Assembly (NCBI GenBank): GCA_036525185.1
Contig: DATDAW010000021.1
Coordinates: 1-64,000, forward strand
Reading direction: 5' to 3'
Source of the DNA: DATDAW01 sp036525185
Lineage (GTDB): Bacteria > Verrucomicrobiota > Verrucomicrobiia > Chthoniobacterales > DASVRZ01
DNA: 64,000 bases
The notes below the pieces were generated by a model. It saw nothing but the letters and a program-made list of their open reading frames with translations. It ran no database searches and was not told the DNA's origin. This document shows, in pieces, positions 24,751 to 33,697 of the stretch; the first letter of the stretch is position 1, and the number at the start of each line of letters is the position of its first letter. The position numbers and the translations under genes were made by a program.

Positions 24751-26193
24751 ATGATGAAAATCCTATTTCCAGCAGCCCTTTTGGCGTCTCTGGCTTGCAT
24801 GGGTTCCGTTTCCAGCTCCGCTCAAACGAACGCGTCTGACAGTGTCGCCCTGACCATTTACAATCAGAACTTTGGCGTCGTCCGTGAAACGCGAAAATTG
24901 AACATTCAGGAAGGCACCGTCCGGTTCACTGATGTCGCGACACAAATTGATCCGACTAGCGTCCATTTTCTGTCGCTCACCGATCCTTCGGCAAAAGTCC
25001 TCGAGCAAAATTACGAGTTTGATCTCGTCTCCGCCGATAAACTGCTCGAAAAATACATCGATCGCGATATCACCGTAAAAACGGCTGGCGGGGCAGTTTA
25101 TAGAGGGAAATTGCAGAGCTTCGACGCCAGTCAGATCGTTCTCGATCAGGGCCAAAACGGTGGCATTGCGATGATCCAACGTCCGCAGAACATCGTTGAT
25201 ATCCAGTTCGGGTCGTTGCCCGAAGGATTGATTACCCGCCCGTCGCTCGTTTGGAAAGTTGCCACCGAAAAACCGGGCGATCAGACCGTCGAGATCGCCT
25301 ATCAGACGCAAGGCATATCCTGGAACGCCGATTATAACCTTGTGCTAAGCGACGACGAAACCAAGGCCGACCTCGGCGGCTGGGTGACGATCAACAATCA
25401 ATCCGGCGGCACGTTCAAAGACGCAAAACTAAAACTCGTGGCAGGTGATGTGAATCGCGTCCAACCTCCACAGCAGCTCCGCCGCGACGTGATGGCGATG
25501 GCGGAACAAGCCGCTAGGCAGGAGGAAAAGGGTTTCGAAGAAAAATCCTTCTTCGAATACCATCTCTACACGCTCGGGCGTCCCGCCACAGTCGCCCAGA
25601 ACCAGACCAAACAGATCGAACTCCTTTCCGCGAACACGATCCCGGTCAAAAAGATCTACACTTACAAGGGCTCGCCTTTTCCGTTCTACGGCGGATTAAA
25701 TATCAGCGACGACTTCGGCAGCACGTCGCCAAATAAGAAGGTCAACGTCGAGTTCGAGATCGACAACAAAAAGGAAAACAACCTCGGCATGGCTTTGCCC
25801 AAGGGAAAAATCCGCATCTCAAAACGTGATCCCGCGGACAATTCCCTGGAATTCGTCGGCGAAGACCAGATCGATCACACCCCGAAAGACGAAAAAATCC
25901 GCGTCACCACAGGAGATGCCTTTGACATCGTCGGCGAACGCAAGCGAACCGATTTCCAACTCGACACCGGTCGCAAAACCGCCATCGAGACGTTTGAAAT
26001 CAAGATCCGTAACCACAAAGACACTCCCGTCGAAGTTCTCATCAAGGAAATACTCTACCGCTGGAACGAATGGGAAATCACGAAATCCAGCGACGAATGG
26101 ACCAAGTTCGACTCCAACACGATCCACATCCCCGTCAGAGTAGATAAAGACGTCGAAAAGGTTGTGACTTACACAGTGAAATACACGTGGTGA
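24751..26193 (+). CDS. Exported DUF4139-domain protein
   Basis: The protein has 480 residues. The N-terminus is a signal peptide, cleaved either after SSSAQ or as a lipoprotein at Cys16. The rest matches DUF4139 proteins: an N-terminal part with ALTIYNQNFGVVRETR, then the DUF4139 beta-rich region from about residue 170 (QTQGISWNADYNLVLSDDE, GWVTINNQSG) and an end with EVLIKEILYRWNEWEI. The family's molecular role is unknown; members are often found as mucoidy-inhibitor A-like exported proteins. It stands alone, divergent from gcvP. Confidence 0.83.
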   Translation: MMKILFPAALLASLACMGSVSSSAQTNASDSVALTIYNQNFGVVRETRKLNIQEGTVRFTDVATQIDPTSVHFLSLTDPSAKVLEQNYEFDLVSADKLLEKYIDRDITVKTAGGAVYRGKLQSFDASQIVLDQGQNGGIAMIQRPQNIVDIQFGSLPEGLITRPSLVWKVATEKPGDQTVEIAYQTQGISWNADYNLVLSDDETKADLGGWVTINNQSGGTFKDAKLKLVAGDVNRVQPPQQLRRDVMAMAEQAARQEEKGFEEKSFFEYHLYTLGRPATVAQNQTKQIELLSANTIPVKKIYTYKGSPFPFYGGLNISDDFGSTSPNKKVNVEFEIDNKKENNLGMALPKGKIRISKRDPADNSLEFVGEDQIDHTPKDEKIRVTTGDAFDIVGERKRTDFQLDTGRKTAIETFEIKIRNHKDTPVEVLIKEILYRWNEWEITKSSDEWTKFDSNTIHIPVRVDKDVEKVVTYTVKYTW

Positions 26194-26262
26194 AATACTG
26201 TGCCATTGAATCGTCCCCGCGGCGGCGTGACGGCGACGCCGTTGTCGCGCTTGCACCCCATA

Positions 26263-26294
26263 TCGGATAACCGATAACTGATAACCCTTTCTCC
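26263..26294 (+). repeat. Heptamer-phased tract before purC
   Basis: TCGGATA, ACCGATA, ACTGATA, ACCCTTT and CTCC lead in 7-nt phase to the purC ATG. The GATAAC words are shared with the queD leader. No Shine-Dalgarno sequence is present. Confidence 0.65.
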
Positions 26295-27155
26295 ATGTTT
26301 TCCTGCGACCTTCCTGGCATCCCCAAACTCCGAAGCGGCAAAGTCCGCGAAGTTTTCGCTCTCAATGACCGATTACTCATTGTCGCCACGGACCGTATTT
26401 CAGCGTTTGATTGCATCCTGCCGGACCCGATTCCCGGAAAAGGCGCGGTGCTCAACCGGCTTTCGCAGCGCTGGTTTTCGCGCTTTCCGGAAGTGCCAAA
26501 TCATCTGATCACGGCCAACGTCGAGGAGTTTCCTCATTCCCTCGAGCCCTATCGGGATGCCTTGCGAGACAGGTCGATGATCGTTAAACGGACAGAACCT
26601 CTTCCCGTTGAGTGTGTTGTACGCGGATACCTTGCTGGCTCCGGTTGGAAGGAATATCAGGCCTCCGGCACGGTCTGCGGCGTAAAGCTGCCAGGTGGCC
26701 TGCGCAATGCCGACAAATTACCCGAACCAATCTTCACCCCGGCGACCAAAGCAGACACAGGCCATGACGAAAATATCGACTGGCACACCTGCGTAAAGAT
26801 TCTGGGTGAAAAAACGGCGGAACGCGTTCGTGAAATGAGTCTGCTGCTTTACACACGCGGGAGCGTCTTTGCCGCCGGCCGTGGGATCATCATTGCCGAC
26901 ACGAAATTCGAGTTCGGCGTGATCGACGGTGACATCATTCTCATCGACGAATGCATGACGCCCGATTCATCCCGTTTCTGGCCATCTTCGTCATATCATC
27001 CAGGGAGCAATCCGCCGAGCTTTGACAAACAATTTGTCCGCGATTACCTGGAAACCCTCGACTGGGACAAAACCCCACCTGCGCCCAGCCTCCCAGCCAG
27101 CGTCATCGCTCGCACCGCAGCAAAATACGCCGAAGCTTTCGAGCGGCTCGGGTAA
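26295..27155 (+). CDS. purC: Phosphoribosylaminoimidazole-succinocarboxamide synthase
   Basis: The protein has 286 residues. It joins aspartate to CAIR with ATP to give SAICAR in de novo purine synthesis. Diagnostic segments are GKVREVFALNDRLLIVATDR near the N-terminus, the ECVVRGYLAGSGWKEYQ motif and the DTKFEFG and DEC MTPDSSRFW stretches in the catalytic core. It is of the slightly longer type seen outside enterobacteria. It appears monocistronic, preceded by a heptamer tract and followed by another. Confidence 0.96.
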   Translation: MFSCDLPGIPKLRSGKVREVFALNDRLLIVATDRISAFDCILPDPIPGKGAVLNRLSQRWFSRFPEVPNHLITANVEEFPHSLEPYRDALRDRSMIVKRTEPLPVECVVRGYLAGSGWKEYQASGTVCGVKLPGGLRNADKLPEPIFTPATKADTGHDENIDWHTCVKILGEKTAERVREMSLLLYTRGSVFAAGRGIIIADTKFEFGVIDGDIILIDECMTPDSSRFWPSSSYHPGSNPPSFDKQFVRDYLETLDWDKTPPAPSLPASVIARTAAKYAEAFERLG

Positions 27156-27203
27156 ACCACAGAAGATACACAGAGGAAAACAAGGAAACAAAGTTCCAAA
27201 GTT
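27155..27203. repeat. Heptamer-phased tract after purC
   Basis: AACCACA, GAAGATA, CACAGAG, GAAAACA, AGGAAAC, AAAGTTC and CAAAGTT run in 7-nt phase from the purC stop. Its reverse complement resembles the tract at 1558 (CTCTGTG-like and TTTGT-like words). Confidence 0.5.
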
Positions 27204-27241
27204 GTGCCGCTCCCTCCTTTCTTCTGTGCAAGAAATCTTGT

Positions 27242-28108
27242 GTGAACACCCGCGGCAGTTCTACAGCGCTCCTCATTGCTGCCACGCTTGTTTTTCTTGC
27301 CGAGAGTAAAGGACGTAGAGATCTCGTTGACCCTGAGGCCGTTGCAATCGGCAATTGGCTGTTACGAAATTATTCGTCGTCGACTCGACTGATGCATCGT
27401 CTCATTCGAAGTGGGTGTTTTCGGCTTGCAGCCACCACGCTGGAAAGACTGACGGTTCCAGGAATTCTGGAGTATTTCGCTCTGCGAAAACGCGCCATTT
27501 CGCGACTCGCAAACGACGCATTCGACGCCGGAATCACTCAACTCGTCGTTCTTGGAGCCGGTTACGACGGGCTGACGTCGAGAGTCGTTCGTGATCGCGA
27601 CAGCATTGCGATATGGGAAGTCGACCAACCCGCCACGCAGTCCTGGAAACGTCGCGCTGTGAACGAAACCGGGCTATCATCCAAGCGGCTGCATTTTGTA
27701 GGAAGCGATTTGAGCGAAGGTTTTCCTGCGCTCGGGGCTGGATTTTCGAGCAGTCAACCAGTGTTTTGTGTTGCCGAAGGGTTGCTGATGTATCTGCCCG
27801 AGCAACGCGTCATCGATCTTTTCCGCCGGTTGCGCCAACTCTCGCCGGACAAATGTCGCATCGCCTTCACCTTCCTAGAGCCGCAACCCGACGGACATAT
27901 CGATTTTTCTTACCAGAGCCGTGGTGTCCGCGCATGGCTTGCAGCAAAACGGGAACCCTTCGTCTGGGGCATCCGCCGCCAAGAAATCGGCACCTTTCTG
28001 GAAAGTCTCGGCTTCAGACAGCTTGCAATCACGCCTGAAATCACCAAAGAACTGGACCGCCGGAGCGTCGGCGAATTTCTCGTCCTGGCGCAAACGAACG
28101 ATGTGTAA
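27242..28108 (+). CDS. LCM-type class I SAM-dependent methyltransferase
   Basis: The protein has 288 residues with a GTG start at 27242. It matches the leucine carboxyl methyltransferase-like family (PF04072): a helical N-terminus, the SAM loop VLGAGYDGLTSRV, an acidic end of strand 2 (WEVDQPATQ), and the FVAEGLLMYL-type motif seen here as CVAEGLLMYLPEQ. Bacterial members methylate small metabolites or polyketide-like carboxylates. It ends inside the first codons of an FAD oxidase (8-nt overlap), so the two are translationally coupled and probably act on the same compound. Confidence 0.83.
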   Translation: MNTRGSSTALLIAATLVFLAESKGRRDLVDPEAVAIGNWLLRNYSSSTRLMHRLIRSGCFRLAATTLERLTVPGILEYFALRKRAISRLANDAFDAGITQLVVLGAGYDGLTSRVVRDRDSIAIWEVDQPATQSWKRRAVNETGLSSKRLHFVGSDLSEGFPALGAGFSSSQPVFCVAEGLLMYLPEQRVIDLFRRLRQLSPDKCRIAFTFLEPQPDGHIDFSYQSRGVRAWLAAKREPFVWGIRRQEIGTFLESLGFRQLAITPEITKELDRRSVGEFLVLAQTNDV

Positions 28109-29501
28109 CCCTCCCCCAATCCAGGTCAACGACGTCCATTCCGGGTTGAACCCAACAACCGTTAATCGGGTCGAGACTCCAGCGACACTCGAACAACTCG
28201 TCACAATCGTTAACGCGTGCGCCCAGCGCGGGGAATTTCTGTCGGTCGCCGGTTGCCGCCACGCGATGGGCGGACAGCAATTTTTGAGCAACGGCGTCCT
28301 CATCGATACGCGAAGACTGCCGCGAATTCTCGATTTCGATACCGAACGCGGCCTGATCCGTGCCGAGGCTGGCATTCAATGGCCGGAACTGGTCACAGCC
28401 ATCCGGACGAACCTGCCCAAATGGTCCATCCGTCAGAAGCAAACCGGGGCGGACAATTTCACGCTCGGCGGAAGTGTTTCTGCAAATGCGCATGGCCGCG
28501 GCCTTGAACTTGCCCCGTTGGTTACTGACGTCGAGGCATTTACACTGTTGAATGCGGATGGCCAACTCATCCCTTGTTCACGCGCCGAAAACGTCGACCT
28601 CTTTCGGCTCGCTATCGGCGGATACGGCCTTTTCGGAATCGTCACAGACGTCACACTTCGTCTCGTCCCGCAGCAACGCCTCGAACGCCTCGTCGAGATC
28701 ATCCCGGCAGCCGAACTCATCGACCGCTTCAACCAGCGGATCACCGAAGGCTGCACATACGGCGATTTTCAGTTTTCCATTGATGAAAATTCTGCCGACT
28801 TCCTGCAACACGGCATTCTTTCCTGCTATCGGCCAACAAACCGCTTGAGGGCGGACAAAGCACAACGCCAGCTCCAAACGGCCGACTGGCTAAGACTGCT
28901 TTACCTCGCCCACGCCGACAGGAAGAAAGTGTTCGATGAGTATTCGGCCTTGTATTCGTCCACGAACGGCCAGCTTTATTGGGCCGACACGCATCAACTC
29001 GGCCCGTATCTGCCCGATTATGCCGCAAAAATCCACGAGCTTGGAGGCACGCAATCGCCTGCAACTCTGATGATATCGGAGCTTTACGTTCCTCGAGAAC
29101 ATCTCGCCGCATTTCTTGCAGACGCAGCTGAATCGCTCCGTTCGTCCAGCGCGACAGTCATTTATGGCACGATTCGCCTCATCAAAAAGGACACGGAGAG
29201 TTTTCTCGCATGGGCGCGGGAATCATTTGCCTGCATCATCTTCAACCTCCTTGTCGAACCTTCGAATTCGGGAAAAACAGCTGCCGCGGAAGCGTTCCGA
29301 ACGCTGATCGATCTTGCCATCAAACGCCGCGGAAGTTTTTTCCTCACGTATCATCGTTGGGCGACTCGCGAACAGGTCGACGCCTGTTACCCGCAATTCG
29401 GGCAGTTCCTGGCTCTGAAACGGCAACATGATCCGTCGGAGCTTTTCCAAAGTGATTGGTACCGCCACTTCTCCCTCAAAAAAGCGCAAACGTTCGATTG
29501 A
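28101..29501 (+). CDS. FAD-linked oxidoreductase
   Basis: The protein has 466 residues from the ATG at 28101. Residues 25-200 form an FAD-binding type 4 (PCMH-like) domain with SVAGCRHAMGG and the QTGADNFTLGGSVSANAHG flavin loop; the C-terminal part ends in FLTYHRWATREQ and FLALKRQHDPSELFQSDW, as in aldonolactone oxidase/DprE1-like enzymes. The start codon lies within the last codons of the methyltransferase (ATGTGTAA). It probably oxidises a polyol, sugar or lipid-linked sugar; the substrate is unknown. It is cytoplasmic, without a signal peptide. Confidence 0.84.
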   Translation: MCNPPPIQVNDVHSGLNPTTVNRVETPATLEQLVTIVNACAQRGEFLSVAGCRHAMGGQQFLSNGVLIDTRRLPRILDFDTERGLIRAEAGIQWPELVTAIRTNLPKWSIRQKQTGADNFTLGGSVSANAHGRGLELAPLVTDVEAFTLLNADGQLIPCSRAENVDLFRLAIGGYGLFGIVTDVTLRLVPQQRLERLVEIIPAAELIDRFNQRITEGCTYGDFQFSIDENSADFLQHGILSCYRPTNRLRADKAQRQLQTADWLRLLYLAHADRKKVFDEYSALYSSTNGQLYWADTHQLGPYLPDYAAKIHELGGTQSPATLMISELYVPREHLAAFLADAAESLRSSSATVIYGTIRLIKKDTESFLAWARESFACIIFNLLVEPSNSGKTAAAEAFRTLIDLAIKRRGSFFLTYHRWATREQVDACYPQFGQFLALKRQHDPSELFQSDWYRHFSLKKAQTFD

Positions 29502-29578
29502 CGATGAGTTGGGGCGGCGCTACAGTTGCGGCCCGTTTCAGAAAATTTTTTAGCAACACACGAATTTTAGGAGAGAAC

Positions 29579-29776
29579 ATGCCAGAAGTTATCGTCCGCA
29601 AAGGTGAGCCCATCGATCGAGCCCTCAAACGCCTGAAAAGCAAACTCGATGCCGAAGGGATTATGGAAGAAGTCCGCCGCCTTCGCGCATTTGAAACTCC
29701 GACCCAAAAAACCCGCCGCAAAGCCAAGTCCAACGCCAAGCGCGCCAAGCTGAAATTCCGCTTTAATCCAGCCTAA
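29579..29776 (+). CDS. rpsU: 30S ribosomal protein S21
   Basis: The protein has 65 residues, very basic towards the C-terminus (TRRKAKSNAKRAK). The N-terminus EVIVRKGEPIDRALKRLK is typical for bS21, which sits near the anti-Shine-Dalgarno end of 16S rRNA. It has a clear AGGAGAG Shine-Dalgarno sequence six bases before the ATG, one of the few in this window. An intrinsic terminator follows at 29865, so it is transcribed alone. Confidence 0.95.
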   Translation: MPEVIVRKGEPIDRALKRLKSKLDAEGIMEEVRRLRAFETPTQKTRRKAKSNAKRAKLKFRFNPA

Positions 29777-29864
29777 CACTTTATCCTTTCCCGGTTTTCA
29801 TTTTCCTGTTCCTCACCGAAACGCGTCCATCCCAGGAAAACAAAACCTTCCTTCCAAATCGAAG

Positions 29865-29900
29865 AATCCCGCCGGCCCTTGCGTTCCGGCGGGATTTTTT
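29865..29900 (+). terminator. Intrinsic terminator after rpsU
   Basis: AATCCCGCCGG and CCGGCGGGATT pair perfectly (11 bp) around a 10-nt loop and are followed by a run of T. Confidence 0.92.
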
Positions 29901-29913
29901 GCGTACCGATCCA

Positions 29914-30023
29914 AGAGTTTTAGGTTTGTAAGTCTTAAGTTTTGAAAGACAGAACCGACTCCCGCATCATCGTCGCGTCACGTTCCATCTTACAAACTTA
30001 CAAACTTAAGACTTAAAACTCGG
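29914..30023. repeat. Inverted pair of phased word tracts before folD
   Basis: At 29989-30018 CTTACAAA, CTTACAAA, CTTAAGA and CTTAAAA lead to CTCGG and the folD ATG. At 29914-29949 the same words occur in reverse-complement orientation and in a different order (GAGTTTTA, TTTGTAAG, TCTTAAG). The two tracts could pair into a long imperfect hairpin in the folD leader. Confidence 0.55.
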
Positions 30024-30905
30024 ATGCCTCATCTCATCGACGGAAAGGTCATCGCAGCCAGAATCCAGGAGTCATCCCGCCAAGCGGTGGCGGAATTGAA
30101 AAGACGCGGAGTTACGCCGGGGCTCGCCGTGGTGCTCGTAGGTGACGATCCGGCGTCGCGCGCCTATGTGCGGTCGAAAGACAAAATGTGCCAGACGCTC
30201 GGACTGCATTCCCTGAAATTCGAGTTGCCGGCCTCGACGACACAATCCGAACTCGTCGCCTTGGTGAAAACGTTGAATGCCGACCCCGCCATCCATGGGA
30301 TCCTGGTTCAATCGCCGCCCCCACCTCACATTGACGAAGCAGCTGTTGTGAATACGATCGACCCGGCAAAAGACGTGGACGGATTTCATCCGGTGAACGT
30401 CGCGAAACTGGCACTCGGGACAGGCGACGGTTTTGTGCCGTGCACGCCGCTGGGTTGTCAGAAATTGCTCATTGAGTCGGGTATAGACACAGCGGGAGCG
30501 CATGTCGTCGTTCTTGGGCGCAGCATGATCGTCGGCAAACCTCTAGCGCTGTTGCTCATGCAAAAGGGTCCGGGCGGCGACGCCACCGTCACGGTCGCGC
30601 ATTCGCGCACGAAAAATCTGCCGGAAATCACGCGCTCGGCGGACATCCTCATCGCCGCGATCGGGCGCCCCGAGTTTGTGCATGCCGAACATGTTCGCGA
30701 AGGGGCCGTCGTCATCGACGTGGGAATCAATCGCGTAGACGTTCCCGAATCGGAAAAAGGATACAAAATCGTCGGTGACGTGGCCTTTGACGAAGTTGCG
30801 CCGAAATGTCGCGCCATCACGCCAGTGCCCGGCGGTGTTGGTCCGATGACTATCGCAATGCTCATCGAGAATACCATCCAATCAGCCAGACGGACATTGG
30901 CATGA
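30024..30905 (+). CDS. folD: Methylenetetrahydrofolate dehydrogenase/cyclohydrolase
   Basis: The protein has 293 residues. FolD interconverts 5,10-methylene- and 10-formyl-THF with NADP. The catalytic region shows YVRSKDKMCQTLGL with the key Lys, the GILVQSPPPPHID motif (usually QLPLP), DVDGFHPVN, and the NADP-binding VLGRSMIVGKPLALLL; the C-terminus has TPVPGGVGPMTIAMLIENT. The four-base overlap ATGA with the next gene shows coupling. The gene is preceded by inverted heptamer-type tracts. Confidence 0.96.
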   Translation: MPHLIDGKVIAARIQESSRQAVAELKRRGVTPGLAVVLVGDDPASRAYVRSKDKMCQTLGLHSLKFELPASTTQSELVALVKTLNADPAIHGILVQSPPPPHIDEAAVVNTIDPAKDVDGFHPVNVAKLALGTGDGFVPCTPLGCQKLLIESGIDTAGAHVVVLGRSMIVGKPLALLLMQKGPGGDATVTVAHSRTKNLPEITRSADILIAAIGRPEFVHAEHVREGAVVIDVGINRVDVPESEKGYKIVGDVAFDEVAPKCRAITPVPGGVGPMTIAMLIENTIQSARRTLA

Positions 30906-31453
30906 GCCGTTTCTTCACATGGGAGAGTACAGGCCGCTGGTCCGGCCAGAGCGGAACGGGCAGCCTGCACTCCGCGAAATTTTCCGAAAAAGCGCTTTGT
31001 ATTCTGGCGATTCTCTTCCTGAGCCTCGGGTTTTTGTTTTCGGGCTGTAAAGAGGAGCCACCGCAGTCCGCTTTCCAGCTTAAGACGACGACGCTCCAGA
31101 TCGGCTCCGAAAGAGTCACCGTCGAGATTGCAGACACGCCGTCCACGATGCGAATCGGCCTTATGTATCGGCTGTCGATGCCGGAAAACCATGGCATGGT
31201 CTTTGTTTTTCCAGAGCTTCGGCGGGCGAGCTTCTGGATGCACGAGACGAAAATCCCCCTGGATATCGCTTACCTGGACCATTCTGGAGTGATTCTGGAA
31301 ATTCATCCCGCAAAACCCATGGATGAGACGCAAATCGTTTCAAGATCCGAAGCCATTGCGTACGCGCTGGAGATGAATCTTGGCTGGTTTTTTACTCACA
31401 AAATACCGCTCGGCACGCAGGTAAAGGGATTGCCAAAATTCCCAGCGCAATGA
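30902..31453 (+). CDS. DUF192-domain lipoprotein
   Basis: The protein has 183 residues. A basic and polar N-terminus is followed by a hydrophobic segment and a lipobox (LFSGC, Cys49), so the mature protein is probably lipid-anchored; the long N-region before the helix is unusual. The DUF192 domain covers about residues 62-180 with the signatures RIGLMYR, MVFVF and FWMHETKIPLDIAYLD. The family's function is unknown. It overlaps the folD stop by four bases (ATGA). Confidence 0.85.
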   Translation: MSRFFTWESTGRWSGQSGTGSLHSAKFSEKALCILAILFLSLGFLFSGCKEEPPQSAFQLKTTTLQIGSERVTVEIADTPSTMRIGLMYRLSMPENHGMVFVFPELRRASFWMHETKIPLDIAYLDHSGVILEIHPAKPMDETQIVSRSEAIAYALEMNLGWFFTHKIPLGTQVKGLPKFPAQ

Positions 31454-31485
31454 GCGCTAAAAAGACGAAAACGCGCGCGTGTTTT

Positions 31486-31525
31486 TCATTCGTCATTCGT
31501 CACTTGTCATTCGACATTTCAGCCC
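31486..31525 (+). repeat. Heptamer-phased tract before polX
   Basis: TCATTCG, TCATTCG, TCACTTG, TCATTCG and ACATTTC follow in exact 7-nt phase, then AGCCC and the ATG at 31526. This is the clearest tract in the window. Confidence 0.75.
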
Positions 31526-33289
31526 ATGACCCGCGACGACATCGTTGAGATACTGGAAAACATCGCCCTTCTGCTCGACATCAAAGGCGAAAATCCGTTT
31601 AAGAGTCGCGCCTATACGAACGCCGCCCGGGCTGTTGAAGTCTATCCCGGCGATATTCTGGCCGTGGCTCGCGAGGAACGCCTGGAAGGCATCGAGGGTA
31701 TCGGCAAAGCCATCGGCTTGAAGCTCACTGAGCTCGCCACCACAGGCAAACTCGCGTACTACGAAAATCTCCGCGCCGAATTCCCAGAATCCATTTTCGA
31801 GCTCTTTGGCATCCCTGGCCTCGGCCCCAAGAAAATAAAAGCCGTTTACGAAAAGCTCGGCATCGCCACGATTGTCGAACTCGAAAATGCCGCTCGCGAT
31901 GGACGCATCGCCAGCCTCGTTGGCTTCGGTGAAAAAACCGCCACCAATCTCGTCGCCGCCATCGAACAACGACGAAAACATTCCGGTTACTTCCGTCTCG
32001 GTGAAGCTGCGCCCCTCGCGGAGTCGATTTTGGAGGAATTACGGTCGCTTCCCGAGGTCAGCCAGGCCAGCGTAGCCGGCAGTTATCGGCGCCGGAAGGA
32101 GATCGTTCACGATCTCGATCTCATCGTTGCTGGGCGCAATGCGGAAGCCATCATCGAGCACTTCACGACGTTGCCGGATGTGGAAATGATCAATGCCAAA
32201 GGGCCCACCAAGGCCAGCGTCATCCTTAAGAATGGGATGCAGTGCGACCTCCGGGTCGTAACGAACGAGGAGTATCCATTTGCCATCGTTTATTTCACCG
32301 GCAGCAAAGAACACAATGTCATCCTGCGCGGGCGCGCCCTCGACCGTGGCTGGACCCTGAACGAATACCGCCTTGGTCCCCTCGAGTCTCGTGCCACTGG
32401 TCGCGGCGCACAAGTGTCTGCCGATGAAGCGATTCCAAAAATTTCCACCGAGCGCGAACTCTACAGGGCCCTTGGTCTCGACTACATCGAACCAGAGATT
32501 CGCGAAGGCCGCGGCGAAGTCCAGGCGGCCGAGAACGGCACACTGCCCAAGCTGATCGAGCTGGAAAACTTGCGCGGCACATTTCACACTCACACCGCCG
32601 CAAGCGATGGACGCAATTCACTCACGGACATGGCCGAGGCTGCCCGCGAACTAGGCCTCGAATACCTCGGTATCGCCGATCATTCCAAGAGCGCTTTCCA
32701 GGCCCACGGTCTTGATGAAAAGCGCCTCCTTGCGCAAGTTGCAGAAATCAAAGAACTGAACGCGACTTTTGAAGGTCATTTCCGGGTCTTTTCCGGAACG
32801 GAATGCGACATTCTGAAAGATGGTTCGCTCGATTTCCCTGACGAAATTCTCGCCCAACTCGATTACGTCGTCGCTTCGGTGCATGCCCTCTACCATCCAA
32901 ACGAGGCCGAAATGACCAAACGCCTCATCCGCGTCCTCGAAAATCCCAACGTCACAATGCTCGGTCACTTGACCGGCCGCCTGTTGCTTCAGCGCGAACC
33001 CTATCCGGTTGATATTCCCGCGGTCATCGAAGCCGCCGCCGCAACCGGGACCATTATCGAGCTCAACGCGAGTCCGTGGCGTCTCGATATGGATTGGCGC
33101 TGGTGGCATCTGGCCAAGGAAAAAGGCGTCAAATGCTCTATCAACCCCGACGCCCATTCGACGCGAGGCTTGCAGGATTTATGGTTCGGCGTCGCCCAGG
33201 CAAGAAAAGGCTGGCTGGAACGCGGTGACGTGGTGAATACACTGCCATTGGGCAAGATCGAAGCTGTCTTGAAGGCAAAACGTTCGTAA
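31526..33289 (+). CDS. polX: Family X DNA polymerase with PHP domain
   Basis: The protein has 587 residues. The N-terminal 8-kDa/HhH region has GIEGIGKAIG and GIPGLGPKKIKAVYEKLGI; the nucleotidyltransferase palm carries GSYRRRKEIVHDLDLIV with the catalytic Asp pair; the C-terminal PHP domain (from about residue 350) begins with FHTHTAASDGRN and contains the metal-binding H and D residues in IADHSKSA and NPDAHSTRG. PolX proteins fill short gaps in base-excision repair, and the PHP domain gives 3'-5' exonuclease or AP-endonuclease activity. It is probably monocistronic. Confidence 0.95.
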   Translation: MTRDDIVEILENIALLLDIKGENPFKSRAYTNAARAVEVYPGDILAVAREERLEGIEGIGKAIGLKLTELATTGKLAYYENLRAEFPESIFELFGIPGLGPKKIKAVYEKLGIATIVELENAARDGRIASLVGFGEKTATNLVAAIEQRRKHSGYFRLGEAAPLAESILEELRSLPEVSQASVAGSYRRRKEIVHDLDLIVAGRNAEAIIEHFTTLPDVEMINAKGPTKASVILKNGMQCDLRVVTNEEYPFAIVYFTGSKEHNVILRGRALDRGWTLNEYRLGPLESRATGRGAQVSADEAIPKISTERELYRALGLDYIEPEIREGRGEVQAAENGTLPKLIELENLRGTFHTHTAASDGRNSLTDMAEAARELGLEYLGIADHSKSAFQAHGLDEKRLLAQVAEIKELNATFEGHFRVFSGTECDILKDGSLDFPDEILAQLDYVVASVHALYHPNEAEMTKRLIRVLENPNVTMLGHLTGRLLLQREPYPVDIPAVIEAAAATGTIIELNASPWRLDMDWRWWHLAKEKGVKCSINPDAHSTRGLQDLWFGVAQARKGWLERGDVVNTLPLGKIEAVLKAKRS

Positions 33290-33305
33290 CTGCGAATTTC
33301 CGATG

Positions 33306-33449
33306 TCACTCCGAAACGTCCGCCGGACGCATTATCCTTAGCTTGTGATCGCTCAAGCCTTCCAAACGGACGCTATCCAGGTCATGGCCGAGGCTTGCCA
33401 GTCCCGGCACCAGCATCCCCGGCAAACTCTCGTCCAACTTCAATCTCAG
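33306..33449 (-). pseudogene. Truncated DUF5615 (PIN-like) toxin remnant
   Basis: Reading from a CTG that overlaps the DUF433 stop (CTGA), 47 codons give the opening of a DUF5615 toxin: LRLKLDESLPGML, then LASLGHDLDSVRLEGL. The family normally has about 110 residues with two further acidic motifs, which are missing; after residue 35 the resemblance ends and a stop follows. The start codon is also not canonical. It is a decayed toxin gene. Confidence 0.65.
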
Positions 33450-33640
33450 GCGACAATCGGAATAGGCGACATTGGTAGATCACCTGAAGCGGACGCCGCG
33501 GCGAATGCAATGACCGCTCGAACCGCTTCGTGCGGCACCGTGGGAAAATCGGCGCTCAATTCGTCGATTGTCGCCCCTTCGGCCAGGCTCCCAAGAAGCG
33601 TCCAAACTGTCACGCGCGTAATCGAAACTCCTGGCGTCAC
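33446..33640 (-). pseudogene. DUF433 antitoxin, shortened at the N-terminus
   Basis: The 64-residue frame contains the core of DUF433 proteins: TPGVSITRVTVWTLLGSLAEGATIDEL followed by a helix-turn-helix-like ADFPTVPHEAVRAVIAFAA; only short pieces are quoted here. The usual beginning, with a LGGxPVIxGTR-type strand, is absent or altered. DUF433 proteins are antitoxins for DUF5615 PIN-like toxins, and such a toxin remnant overlaps its stop. Whether this antitoxin is still expressed is unclear. Confidence 0.6.
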
Positions 33641-33697
33641 ATTTAACCAAATAGGCTGCTCACGGCAACGCCGCGTTTCTTTCCGGATGCCTCCTGA

